Below are positions 24,395 through 32,935 of a stretch of 64,000 bases of DNA, in pieces. Positions within the stretch are counted from its first letter, which is position 1. Each line of letters begins with the position of its first letter. The notes under the pieces are model-generated. The model saw only the letters and a program-made list of their open reading frames with translations, made no database searches and was not told the DNA's origin. A program made the position numbers and the translations under genes. Source of the stretch: Cellulosimicrobium sp. Marseille-Q4280 (lineage in GTDB: Bacteria > Actinomycetota > Actinomycetes > Actinomycetales > Cellulomonadaceae). Where the stretch lies: NCBI RefSeq assembly GCF_943181405.1, contig NZ_CALPBY010000001.1, positions 1,013,649 to 1,077,648 of the forward strand, written 5' to 3'.

Positions 24395-24629
24395 CGCAGT
24401 GCTCCTGCTCGTCGGGGTGCCCGCGGTGCGCGGGACTCGGGTCCCGGCAGCGTACGCCCGCGAGCCGTGGTCCGGTCGCGGCGTCCACGACGCCCGCCCC
24501 TGCCTGTCCCCGTCCGCCGTGCTGCCCGCACAGCCCTGTCGCCCCCGTCGCGCGCCCCCTACGGTGAGAGGCAGCCGAGACCGCGACGTCGCCGAGGACG
24601 CCGGGCTCGCACCCGACCGAGGAGCTCCC

Positions 24630-25007
24630 ATGCTGGTCCCCTACCTGACCGTGCACGACGCCGCCGCCGCGATCGACTTCTACGCCCGCGCGTTCGGGGC
24701 CCGGGAGACGGGCGAGCGCTGGGTCGAGGACGACGGCCGCGTCGGCTTCGCCGCGCTCGAGGTCGGCGACGACACGTTCTTCGTCTCCGACGAGTACCGC
24801 GAGGTGGGCGCGTACGCCCCCGCGACGGTCGGGCACTCGACCGTCGCCGTCGTCCTCGGGGTCGACGACGTCGACGCCACGTACGCGGCCGCCCTCGCCG
24901 CCGGCGCGACACCCGACCGCGCGCCGAGCGACCAGGGCGCGGAGCGGCGCGGCTGGCTCGTCGACCCGTTCGGCCACCGGTGGGCGCTCGAGTCGCCGGC
25001 CGGCTGA
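24630..25007 (+). CDS. VOC family protein, PhnB-like
   Basis: A 125-residue single-domain VOC protein. The N-terminus MLVPYLTVHDAAAAIDFYARAFG and the C-terminal closing motif LVDPFGHRWALESP are typical of PhnB/YerK-type glyoxalase-fold proteins of unknown substrate. ATG 24630 follows CGAGGAGCTCCC. It lies divergent from alaC and convergent with a MarR-like gene. No catalytic assignment is possible from sequence alone. Confidence 0.83.
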   Translation: MLVPYLTVHDAAAAIDFYARAFGARETGERWVEDDGRVGFAALEVGDDTFFVSDEYREVGAYAPATVGHSTVAVVLGVDDVDATYAAALAAGATPDRAPSDQGAERRGWLVDPFGHRWALESPAG

Positions 25008-25055
25008 CCCGGACCGCCCGGCTCCCGCCGGGCGGAGCCGCGCCCGGCGGCCACG

Positions 25056-25490
25056 TCACCCGCCGGACGACCACCCGAGGTTGCGCGCCATCTGCTGGAG
25101 GGTCGCCACCGTCGTCGCGTACCGCTCCGGCGACACGCCCTCGGCGACGCGCTCGCGCGACCGCGACACCGCGTCGAGCAGGTCGTGGTACGCGTGGTTC
25201 CCGGCGAGCGTGACCGACAGGCCGGCGTCGGACCGCGCCACCCACCCCCGGCGCACGAGGTCCTCGACCTCCGCGCTGACCGACGCCGCGTGGCCGCCCC
25301 CCGCCGCGCCCGTGAAGGGTGACAGCACGCCGTCGACGGCGGTCTCCTCGCTCACGCCGTCACGGATCGTGTTGAGCACCTGCCAGTGCCGGCGCGTGAG
25401 ACCCGTGTGCTGGAACACCTCGTCGAAGCTCTCGTCGATGAGCCGGTCCACGAGCTTGAGCCAGTAGCCGATCGGACGGTCGGTCGTCAT
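25056..25490 (-). CDS. MarR-like winged-helix regulator
   Basis: A 144-residue protein. PIGYWLKLVDRLIDESFDEV, LTRRHWQVLNTIRDG and VEDLVRRGWVARSDAGLSVT give the helix-turn-helix and wing of a MarR-type protein, with a glycine-rich insertion near residues 72-80. The C-terminal helix probably dimerises. ATG 25490 has GGAGGACCC directly upstream. It is divergent from the nicotinamidase gene over about 100 bp; control of that gene is possible, but I see no clear operator. Confidence 0.78.
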   Translation of the reverse strand: MTTDRPIGYWLKLVDRLIDESFDEVFQHTGLTRRHWQVLNTIRDGVSEETAVDGVLSPFTGAAGGGHAASVSAEVEDLVRRGWVARSDAGLSVTLAGNHAYHDLLDAVSRSRERVAEGVSPERYATTVATLQQMARNLGWSSGG

Positions 25491-25591
25491 GGGTCCTCCA
25501 CGCGGTGCTCGGGCGTCCCCCCACTGTGGCACCACCCGCGAGGGCGCGCCCGGCGTCCCGTACGCCGGTGGACGGTGGCAGAGTGGACGTC

Positions 25592-26185
25592 ATGAGCGAG
25601 AGCACGCGGGCGCCGCGCCGCGCCCTGATCGTCGTCGACGTCCAGCCCACGTTCTGCGAGGGCGGCGAGCTGGGGGTCGAGGGCGGGAACGCCGTCGCGC
25701 AGCGCATCGCCGCCCACGCGCGCGACCACCGCGACCGGTACGACCTCGTCGTCACCACCCAGGACTGGCACGTCGACCCGGGCGAGCACTGGAGCCCGGC
25801 GCCGGACTTCGTCGACACGTGGCCGCCGCACGGCATCGCGGGCTCCGCGAACGCCGAGCTCCACCCGGCGCTCGCGGACCTCGCGCCGGACGTGTCCGTG
25901 AAGAAGGGCGAGTACCAGGCCGCCTACTCGGGCTTCGAGGGGGTCGACGTCGCAGGCCACGCGCTCGCGGACCTCCTGCGCGAGGCCGGCGTCGAGTCGG
26001 TCGACGTCGTCGGCATCGCCGAGTCCCACTGCGTCCGCGCGACGGCGCTCGACGCCCACGCGCTCGGCCTCGACACCCGGGTGCTCACCAACCTCACCGT
26101 GCCCGTGACGCCCGAGCTCGGCGCGGCGGCGCGCGAGGAGCTCGCGGCGGCCGGCGTCACGCTGGAGGCGAGCGAGGCCGCCTGA
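25592..26185 (+). CDS. pncA: Nicotinamidase (isochorismatase family)
   Basis: A 197-residue cysteine hydrolase that converts nicotinamide to nicotinate for NAD salvage. The catalytic triad positions are visible: Asp in LIVVDVQPTFCEGG, Lys in VSVKKGEYQAAYSGFEG near residue 98, and Cys in IAESHCVRATALDA near residue 147. The metal-binding histidines are in TTQDWHVDPGEHW. These features favour PncA over other isochorismatase-fold enzymes. No strong Shine-Dalgarno is visible before ATG 25592. Single gene. Confidence 0.88.
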   Translation: MSESTRAPRRALIVVDVQPTFCEGGELGVEGGNAVAQRIAAHARDHRDRYDLVVTTQDWHVDPGEHWSPAPDFVDTWPPHGIAGSANAELHPALADLAPDVSVKKGEYQAAYSGFEGVDVAGHALADLLREAGVESVDVVGIAESHCVRATALDAHALGLDTRVLTNLTVPVTPELGAAAREELAAAGVTLEASEAA

Positions 26186-26312
26186 GCGCACCCGCCCGGG
26201 AGGCGCCCCGGGTGGCATCGCAATGCCCTCCCGGCACGTGGGTGCGTGCCACTACTCTTCGGCGTGCTGCCGTCCGCACCGTGCCGACGGCCACGACACA
26301 CGGAGCGACCTC

Positions 26313-26825
26313 ATGCCGCGCTTTGCCCTGCGCACCCCTGCCGCCCTCCTCCTCGGTCTCGCCGTGCTCGGCACGAGCGCGTGCGGACTCCTCCCGGGCT
26401 CGGAGCCGGTGCGCGACGAGTCCGGCGCCATCACCGAGGCGGACACCGACGCGGACGTCTTCAGCCTCGCCGTCGGCGACTGCACCAACGACGGGGACGA
26501 GGCGGAGAGCACGGAGGCCGCGGAGATCGCGACCGTGTCCGTGGTGCCGTGCGACGAGCCGCACGACAACGAGATCTACTCCTCCCACCTCCTCCCGGGC
26601 GACGACTACCCCGGGGAGGAGACCGTCCTGCAGACCGCCGACGAGGTCTGCCACGAGGCGTTCGCCGGGTTCGTCGGCCTGGCCTACGAGGACTCGGTCT
26701 ACGACTTCTGGCCCATGTACCCCACCGAGGCGAGCTGGGCGCAGGACGACCGCGAGGTGCTGTGCCTCGTCTACCACGGCGACCTCGAGCCGGTCACCGG
26801 CACCCTCGAGGGCATCGCCGGCTGA
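26313..26825 (+). CDS. Septum-formation-like lipoprotein
   Basis: A 170-residue lipoprotein with lipobox VLGTSAC (Cys24). The mature part has the two-cysteine pattern VGDCTND...VVPCDEPHDNEIY seen in the actinobacterial septum-formation domain family (PF13845), followed by further cysteines in DEVCHEAF and REVLCLVYHGD, so two disulfides are likely outside the membrane. No catalytic motif is present. ATG 26313 has a weak CGGAG upstream. The role in septation is known only from the family name and is uncertain. Confidence 0.75.
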   Translation: MPRFALRTPAALLLGLAVLGTSACGLLPGSEPVRDESGAITEADTDADVFSLAVGDCTNDGDEAESTEAAEIATVSVVPCDEPHDNEIYSSHLLPGDDYPGEETVLQTADEVCHEAFAGFVGLAYEDSVYDFWPMYPTEASWAQDDREVLCLVYHGDLEPVTGTLEGIAG

Positions 26826-26860
26826 TCACGCCGATCACCCGCTGACCGACGCCGCGGCGC

Positions 26861-27745
26861 TCACCCCTTGCGGGCCTCGAGCGCCGCGGCGTAGAGGTCG
26901 CGCTTGTGCACCCCTGCGCCCGTCGCGACGTCCGCGACGACGTCCTTGAGCCGCTCCCCGCCGTCGACGCGCGCGAGCACCGCCGGCACGAGCTCGACGA
27001 CCGGGACGGGGCCGCGCGCGGGCGCACCGCCGACGACGACGCAGATCTCCCCGCGCAGCTGCTCGGCCGCGGCTCGCTCCGCGAGCTCGGCGAGCGTCCC
27101 GCGCAGCACCTCCTCGTACGTCTTGGTCAGCTCGCGCGCGACGGCGGCCGGCCGGTCCGCGCCGAACGCGTCGGCCATCGCCGCGAGCGCCTCCGCGACG
27201 CGGTGCGGCGCCTCGAAGAACACGAGCGTGCGCGGCTCGTCGACGAGCGCCGCGAGGGTCCTCGACCGGTCCCCGGCCTTGCGCGGCAGGAAGCCCTCGA
27301 AGCAGAAGCGGTCGGTCGGCAGGCCCGAGAGCGCTAGGGCGGTGAGCACGGCGCTCGGACCGGGCGCTGTGGTCACCGGGACGCCCCGCTCGACCGCGCG
27401 CGCCACGACGCGGAACCCCGGGTCGGACACGCTCGGCATCCCGGCGTCGGACACGACGAGCACGGTCCCCCCGCCCTCGACCACGTCGAGCAGGTCGTCG
27501 GCGCGCTCGGACTCGTTGTGCTCGTGGAAGCTCGTGACCCGCCCGCCGACCTGGATGCCGAGCCGGCCCGCGAGCCCGTGCAGCCGTCGCGTGTCCTCGG
27601 CCGCGACGACGTCGGCCTCGGCGAGCAGACGACGCAGGCGCGGGCTCGCGTCCTCGGCGTTGCCGATCGGCGTGCCCGCGAGCACGAGGTGACCCGCCTC
27701 GCGGGGTGTCGCTGCGGCGTCGGGCAGGTCGGTCGCGGGGCTCAT
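26861..27745 (-). CDS. rsmI: 16S rRNA (cytidine1402-2'-O)-methyltransferase
   Basis: A 294-residue SAM-dependent methyltransferase of the tetrapyrrole-methylase fold. GHLVLAGTPIGNAEDASPR, AAEDTRR near residue 50, SFHEHNE, VLVVSDAGMPSVSDPGFRVV near residue 95, APGPSAVLTALALSGLP and FFEAPHR are all family blocks. It 2'-O-methylates C1402 in 16S rRNA. ATG 27745 is used. It is divergent from pmt across 43 bp, the same arrangement as in Mycobacterium and Corynebacterium, so the two genes share a short regulatory region. Confidence 0.95.
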   Translation of the reverse strand: MSPATDLPDAAATPREAGHLVLAGTPIGNAEDASPRLRRLLAEADVVAAEDTRRLHGLAGRLGIQVGGRVTSFHEHNESERADDLLDVVEGGGTVLVVSDAGMPSVSDPGFRVVARAVERGVPVTTAPGPSAVLTALALSGLPTDRFCFEGFLPRKAGDRSRTLAALVDEPRTLVFFEAPHRVAEALAAMADAFGADRPAAVARELTKTYEEVLRGTLAELAERAAAEQLRGEICVVVGGAPARGPVPVVELVPAVLARVDGGERLKDVVADVATGAGVHKRDLYAAALEARKG

Positions 27746-27775
27746 GGTGCCCAGGGTTCCACACGGGCGACCCCC

Positions 27776-27788
27776 TACGATGGCCTGC
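27776..27788 (+). promoter_or_regulatory. Leaderless -10 element of pmt
   Basis: TACGAT (27776-27781) lies 7 nt before GTG 27789. The alternative ATG at 27780 overlaps this hexamer and would not be in the transcript. Confidence 0.5.
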
Positions 27789-29537
27789 GTGTCCCAGCCG
27801 CCCGCCGACGCGCACCCCGGGTCGACGCCCCTCGCGCCCCTGCCCGACGACGTCCCGGGACGCAGCGACGACGCCTCGCCCGGCACCTCGTCGCCCGCCG
27901 GGTCCGCGCCGGGCGACTCCTCGCCGGTCCCCGCCGACGAGGCCCCGGACCTGAGCCACCGGGACCGTCTCCTGCTCGCGCTCCTCGGTCCGCGTCGCCT
28001 GGCGCTCGGAGCGACGGCGCACGACCGTCTGTGGGGCTGGCTCGGCGTCGCGATCGTGGCGGCCGTGGCCGCGGTGCTGCGGCTGTGGAACCTGGGCCGT
28101 CCCGGCACGCTGATCTTCGACGAGACGTACTACGTCAAGCAGGCGTACACGCTGCTGCGGGTCGGGTTCGAGGCGGACTGGCCGGACGAGCCGAACCCGG
28201 CGTTCGAGGCCGGCGACGTCGACACGTACCTCCCGACCGCCGACTACGTCGTCCACCCGCCGCTCGGCAAGTGGATGATCGCGCTCGGGATGAGGGCGTT
28301 CGGCGGCGCGGAGAACCCGTGGTCGTGGCGTATCGCGTCGGCGGTGGTGGGCGTGATCGCGGTGGTGCTCGTGGCGCGCATCGCGCGCCGCCTCTTCGCG
28401 TCGACGGCGATGGGGATCGTCGCGGGCTCGCTGATGGCCGTCGACGGCGCGGCGATCGTCCACGCCCGGACGGGCCTGCTCGACAACATGCTCATGCTCT
28501 GGGTGCTCGTCGCGTTCGGGTGCCTGCTCCTCGACCGCGAGCAGGCCCGGCGGCGGCTCGCCGAGCGGTGCGGTGCGGTCCTCGACGCCGGGGGAAGGAT
28601 CGGCAAGTACGGACCAGGGGGGATCAGCGGCCTCGGCTGGCGCTGGTGGCGGTTCGCCGCCGCCGTGTCGCTCGGTCTCGCGTGCGGCGTCAAGTGGTCG
28701 GGCCTGTACTTCCTCGCGGTGTTCGCCGTGCTCTCCGTGCTGTGGGACGCGACGGCGCGCCGCACGGTCGGCATCAGGCGCTGGTGGGAGGACGCGCTCC
28801 TCGTCGACGCGATCCCCGCTGCGCTCGTGATGCTGCCGACGGCAGCTCTCGCCTACCTCGCGACGTGGACGTCGTGGTTCCGCACGCCCGCGTCGTACAT
28901 GCGGCAGTGGGCGCTGGAGAACCCCGGTGAGGGCGTGCCGTGGCTCCCGCCCGCGCTGCGCTCGCTGTGGGAGTACCACCTGAAGATGTGGGACTTCCAC
29001 ACCGGCCTCTCGTCCGAGCACCCGTACGAGGCCCACCCGCTCGGCTGGATCGTGCAGTGGCGCCCCACGTCGTTCTACTGGCGGTCCCAGGACGCGGGCG
29101 AGGCGGGCTGCGAGGTCGAGCGCTGCGCGCGGGCGATCACGTCGCTCGGCAACCCGGTGCTGTGGTGGACGGCGGCGCTCGCCGTGGTCGTCGCCGTCGT
29201 CCTGCTGCTGCGGCTCAAGGACTGGCGCGCGCTCGCGGTCCTCAGCGGGCTCGTCGCGGGCTGGGTGCCGTGGTTCGCCTACCCGGAGCGGACGATCTTC
29301 ACGTTCTACTCGATCGCCTTCACGCCGTGGGTCGTGCTGACGCTCGTGTACGTGCTGACCGTCGCGCTCGAACGGACGGAGCACTCGCGCGTCGGCCGCT
29401 CCCGCGTCCGCGTCGGCATCACGGTGCTGCTCACGACGATCGCCGCCGTGAGCGTGTTCTTCTACCCGGTCTGGACCGGGATGCAGGTGCCGTACTGGTT
29501 CTGGCACCTGCACATGTGGCTGCCGAGCTGGATCTGA
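27789..29537 (+). CDS. pmt: Dolichyl-phosphate-mannose-protein mannosyltransferase (PMT family)
   Basis: A 582-residue multi-pass GT39/GT-C enzyme that transfers mannose from polyprenyl-phosphate-mannose to Ser/Thr of secreted proteins. A polar N-terminal region of about 80 residues precedes the membrane domain. The catalytic acidic pair is in FDETYYVKQAY near residue 110, and VVHPPLGKWMIALGM near residue 156 is the conserved loop. The segment WFRTPASYMRQWALENPGEG and the C-terminal FYFYPVWTG-like end match bacterial PMTs. GTG 27789 is preferred on the leaderless TACGAT-N7-GTG arrangement. Divergent partner of rsmI. Confidence 0.93.
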   Translation: MSQPPADAHPGSTPLAPLPDDVPGRSDDASPGTSSPAGSAPGDSSPVPADEAPDLSHRDRLLLALLGPRRLALGATAHDRLWGWLGVAIVAAVAAVLRLWNLGRPGTLIFDETYYVKQAYTLLRVGFEADWPDEPNPAFEAGDVDTYLPTADYVVHPPLGKWMIALGMRAFGGAENPWSWRIASAVVGVIAVVLVARIARRLFASTAMGIVAGSLMAVDGAAIVHARTGLLDNMLMLWVLVAFGCLLLDREQARRRLAERCGAVLDAGGRIGKYGPGGISGLGWRWWRFAAAVSLGLACGVKWSGLYFLAVFAVLSVLWDATARRTVGIRRWWEDALLVDAIPAALVMLPTAALAYLATWTSWFRTPASYMRQWALENPGEGVPWLPPALRSLWEYHLKMWDFHTGLSSEHPYEAHPLGWIVQWRPTSFYWRSQDAGEAGCEVERCARAITSLGNPVLWWTAALAVVVAVVLLLRLKDWRALAVLSGLVAGWVPWFAYPERTIFTFYSIAFTPWVVLTLVYVLTVALERTEHSRVGRSRVRVGITVLLTTIAAVSVFFYPVWTGMQVPYWFWHLHMWLPSWI

Positions 29538-31253
29538 TCACTGGTAGCTGACGAAATCCGGCGTCGGCCGGACCGCCCACGTCTGCTCGGGCGTCAGCAT
29601 CGGCGCGTCCTCGTCGTAGAAGTTCTTCCACCCCCAGAACACCCCGGCCGGCGCGTCCCGGTGCAGGTTCGCCCACGTCGCGGCCTTCGCCTCCTGACCG
29701 CCCTGGCCGTCGGCGTGGATCACGGTCGCGAGCTCGGGATGGGTGGTGTCGAGCCGTTCGCGCTCGCTGATCATCGAGAGCCGGAACTGGTGCAGCAGGA
29801 AGATCTTCTGCGGCAGGTCGCGCTCGCGGACCAGGGAGGCGAGGTAGTCGCCCACGGCGTTCACCTCGTCGACTCCCACCGAGCCGATCTGCGCGAGGTG
29901 CACCTGGTCCGGGCCGAGCCGCCACTCCGGGTCGAGCGCGACGCCGACGTGCGGCTCGACGACCAGGTCCTCGTACGCCCGGACCTGCGTGAGGAAGTCG
30001 GTGCGGCCGGGCTGGAAGTCCAGCACGACGTAGACGCCCGCGTCGCGCGCCGCCTCGACGTAGGGCCGGGCGAGGTCGGCCGACCGCTCGTTCGAGTAGT
30101 TGCCGTCGCTCCCCGCCGAGCCGGACGCGACGGTCGTGATGATCTCGAGCGTCGGCACGACGGGCTCGCCCGTCAGCGCCTCGTACTGCGCCGCGTGCTC
30201 CTGCGCGCGGGCGATCGTGGCGGGCACGTCCTGCTCGCCGAGCACGCCGAGCACGGGAGCGCCGGGCGACCCGTACAGCGCGACGTAGCGCTTGCCGGGC
30301 AGCGCGATCTGTCCGCCACCGGGCAGCTCGACGCCCGTCGCAGCCGTCTCGACGCGCCACGTGAGGTCCTCGGCGGTGCCGAACGACGGGCCGAGCCCCA
30401 CGGTGCCCGACGTCGCACCGTCGGCCTGGGCGTCGTGCACGCCCTCGACCGTAGCGGACGTCGCGCGCGGGTCCCCGCCCGGCACGTCGAGAACCGTGGC
30501 GCCCGACGCGCGGGCGGTCGCCCCGGCCACGGCGCTCGCCGGGGTCGTGGTCCGGTCGGTCAGCGCGAGGGTGCCCGCCGACGTCTCGGGCTCGCCCGTC
30601 GCGGGCAGGTCGGCCAGCGCCGCGTCGAGCGCCGCAGCGTCCGGCTCGCCGTCGGGCGCGACGGCCGCGGGGTCGACCGTCACCGTCACGACGTCGTCGA
30701 GACCCGGGACGGCGCGCGTTCCGGCGTCCGACGGCGTGGCGTCCGGTGCGTCCGCCCCGCCCGTCTCCGTGCCGGGGGCCGGTCCGGCCTCGACGAGCGC
30801 CAACCCCTCGACGCCCAGGCGTCGCAGCTCCTCCGAGACATCCTCCCCACCGTCGCCGTCGCTCACGACGAGCACCGGGCCCGCGACGGACTCCGCCGCG
30901 GCGCCGGCCACGGCGAGCGTCGCCGCGTCGGCGGCCGACGCGGTCGGCACGAGCACGGCGAGCGGCGCGGCCTCGAAGAACGTGCGGCTCGCCGAGAGCG
31001 TCAGCCCGGCCGGGTCCTGCTCCGGCAGCGTCGCCACCCCCTCGACCGTCGCGGCCCGCGCCGACGGTGCCGTCGGCTCCTCCGTCGTCATGCCGCTGCC
31101 GTTCGGGGTCGGGTCGGAGGGCGAGCCGCCCGTGCAGGCCGCGAGCCCCGTCCCCACGGCGAGGACGGCCGCGAGGGCGAGCACGCGCCGTCGGGCACGG
31201 GTGCGGGCGGACCCGGCAGGGTCCCGGACGGGGTGGGTGCGGGGAACGGTCAT
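29538..31253 (-). CDS. Lipoprotein of unknown function, paralogue A
   Basis: A 571-residue lipoprotein (lipobox GLAAC, Cys40). After a low-complexity stretch comes an Ala/Val-rich region resembling a cell-wall-binding repeat 2 fold (SASRTFFEAAPLAVLVPTAS, then GPVLVVSDGDG), then a middle domain and a C-terminal part with beta-strand/acid patterns suggestive of a TIM barrel: YVVLDFQPGRTDF and VGVALDPEWRLGPDQVH. No known family is recognised with confidence. A second copy of the same architecture (536 residues) lies at 32936, and a GH20 gene lies between them. A role at the cell envelope in glycan binding or processing is inference. Confidence 0.7.
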   Translation of the reverse strand: MTVPRTHPVRDPAGSARTRARRRVLALAAVLAVGTGLAACTGGSPSDPTPNGSGMTTEEPTAPSARAATVEGVATLPEQDPAGLTLSASRTFFEAAPLAVLVPTASAADAATLAVAGAAAESVAGPVLVVSDGDGGEDVSEELRRLGVEGLALVEAGPAPGTETGGADAPDATPSDAGTRAVPGLDDVVTVTVDPAAVAPDGEPDAAALDAALADLPATGEPETSAGTLALTDRTTTPASAVAGATARASGATVLDVPGGDPRATSATVEGVHDAQADGATSGTVGLGPSFGTAEDLTWRVETAATGVELPGGGQIALPGKRYVALYGSPGAPVLGVLGEQDVPATIARAQEHAAQYEALTGEPVVPTLEIITTVASGSAGSDGNYSNERSADLARPYVEAARDAGVYVVLDFQPGRTDFLTQVRAYEDLVVEPHVGVALDPEWRLGPDQVHLAQIGSVGVDEVNAVGDYLASLVRERDLPQKIFLLHQFRLSMISERERLDTTHPELATVIHADGQGGQEAKAATWANLHRDAPAGVFWGWKNFYDEDAPMLTPEQTWAVRPTPDFVSYQ

Positions 31254-31338
31254 CCGATCGATCGTCGCAACGTGCCGCGCGCCGCGCGACCTCAGCGAGC
31301 GATCTCGGCGGTGTCGTCGGTCACCCCGCGAGGCAGCC

Positions 31339-32820
31339 TCACCAGTCGACCTGCGGCGTGGGGTGGAACGCGCGGCCGTCGCGTCGCCACGCGGCCGCCT
31401 CGACCGCGACGCGACGGCGGAAGTCCTCCCAGTCCTTGCGCTCGGGCGTCGTCCACGCGACCTCGGCCACCGCGGACAGGCGCGGCAGGAGCATCGTGAA
31501 CAGGTCGTCGGTCGTGACGATCCGTTCCGTCCACACGGCGCCCTCGACGCCCTCGATCGACGACGGCGGCAGGCCCTCGACGACGCCCTCGGGCTCCCAG
31601 TCGTAGGAGTCGCGCAGCTCGACGAGCCCGGCCCACTCCTGGCCGAGCGGGAAGTCCGCGGTGTACTTCATGTCGAGGTAGACCTTGTTCGCCGGGGACA
31701 GCAGGACGCGCGCGCCGGCCCGTGCGGCGTCGGCCAGGTAGGTCAGGTCGGCCTTGTGGGTGTCCCAGTACTGGACGATCGTCCCGGGCCGCAGCGGGGC
31801 CTTCGCCGCCTCCTGCCACGCGACCGGTGTCTTGCCGGCCTCGCGGATGATCCGCTCGCACAGCTCGACGAACCGCGCGTACTCGTCGGGCTCCATCGTC
31901 AGCACCTCGTCGCCGCCGAAGTGCACGTGCTCGCCGTCGGTCACGTGCGCCAGGTCGGTGAAGACGTCGCGCAGGAAGGGCTCGGTCGCCGGGAGGTCGA
32001 ACGTGAGCCGCGAGAAGCCGACCTCGATGCCGGTGTACGCGTCGGTGGGCACGCCGTCGGGCCGCAGGTCCCCATACACGTGCGTCGCGGCGTTGATGTG
32101 CCCGGGCACGTCGATCTCGGGCACGACGCGCACGAAGCGCTCCGCCGCGTAGTCCTGCAGCGCCCGGAAGTCGGCGAGCGACAGGTGACCGCCCTTCCCG
32201 CCCGAGCAGTCGCCGTCGGACGAGAGCTTCGCGAGCTCGGGGCGCGACGGCGACTCGATCCGCCAGCCCTGGTCGTCGGTGAGGTGCAGGTGCAGCACGT
32301 TGAGCTTGTACGCGCTCAGCACGTCGACGACGGCGCGCAGCGCCTCCGGGCCGGAGAAGTGGCGCGCGACGTCCACCGACAGCCCGCGCCACGGGTAGCG
32401 GGGCGCGTCGACCACGACGACGAACGGCAGCCGCGCCGTCGGCTCACCACCGCCGGACGCCGGGACGGGCTCGACGAGCTGGCGCAGGGTCTGCGCGGCG
32501 TGCAGCAGCCCGGCGGCGTCCGGGGCGGAGAGCGTCGCACCGTCGGCGTCGACGACGAGCGAGTAGCGCTCGTCGCTCGTGGACCCGTCGGGTCCCGCCG
32601 AGGGGTCGACGCGCAGCTGGACGGGCAGGTCGGCGGGCGGGCCGACGTCCGGCTTCCCGGCGCCCGCGGGAAGGGTCGCCTCCAGGAGCCGGGTGACGAG
32701 GTCCTCGAGCCTCGCAGCCGCGTGCTCGTCGAGGCCGTGCGCTCGCACGGTGACGCCGGTCAGGGACACATGACCGCCGGCGTGGCGGACGTCCAGGGGC
32801 TGCGGGATGAGCGAGACCAT
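31339..32820 (-). CDS. Beta-N-acetylhexosaminidase, GH20
   Basis: A 493-residue GH20 enzyme that removes terminal GlcNAc or GalNAc. It has an N-terminal GH20b-like domain, then the barrel with YPWRGLSVDVARHF, LNVLHLHLTDDQGWRIES and the catalytic Asp-Glu pair in HFGGDEVLTME near residue 304. VQYWDTHKADL and the C-terminal AEVAWTTPERKDW follow. There is no signal peptide, so it is probably cytoplasmic and works on imported chito-oligosaccharides or glycan fragments. ATG 32820 has CGAGGTTCCG upstream. A perfect 12-bp palindrome (32862-32873) in its promoter region is a likely operator. Confidence 0.93.
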   Translation of the reverse strand: MVSLIPQPLDVRHAGGHVSLTGVTVRAHGLDEHAAARLEDLVTRLLEATLPAGAGKPDVGPPADLPVQLRVDPSAGPDGSTSDERYSLVVDADGATLSAPDAAGLLHAAQTLRQLVEPVPASGGGEPTARLPFVVVVDAPRYPWRGLSVDVARHFSGPEALRAVVDVLSAYKLNVLHLHLTDDQGWRIESPSRPELAKLSSDGDCSGGKGGHLSLADFRALQDYAAERFVRVVPEIDVPGHINAATHVYGDLRPDGVPTDAYTGIEVGFSRLTFDLPATEPFLRDVFTDLAHVTDGEHVHFGGDEVLTMEPDEYARFVELCERIIREAGKTPVAWQEAAKAPLRPGTIVQYWDTHKADLTYLADAARAGARVLLSPANKVYLDMKYTADFPLGQEWAGLVELRDSYDWEPEGVVEGLPPSSIEGVEGAVWTERIVTTDDLFTMLLPRLSAVAEVAWTTPERKDWEDFRRRVAVEAAAWRRDGRAFHPTPQVDW

Positions 32821-32861
32821 CGGAACCTCGTTGTCGTGGGCTTGGTCGTACGGCGGCCGAT

Positions 32862-32873
32862 CGAATCGATTCG
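32862..32873. promoter_or_regulatory. Palindromic operator of the GH20 gene
   Basis: CGAATCGATTCG is a perfect 12-bp palindrome 41 bp before the start codon. The size and central CG fit LacI/ROK-type sugar repressors, none of which is encoded in this window. Confidence 0.5.
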
Positions 32874-32935
32874 GCATTTGTGAGGAGCACACCGTAACCC
32901 GCGTCCGGCCACCGGGCCAAGAGCCCTTGCCCGGC

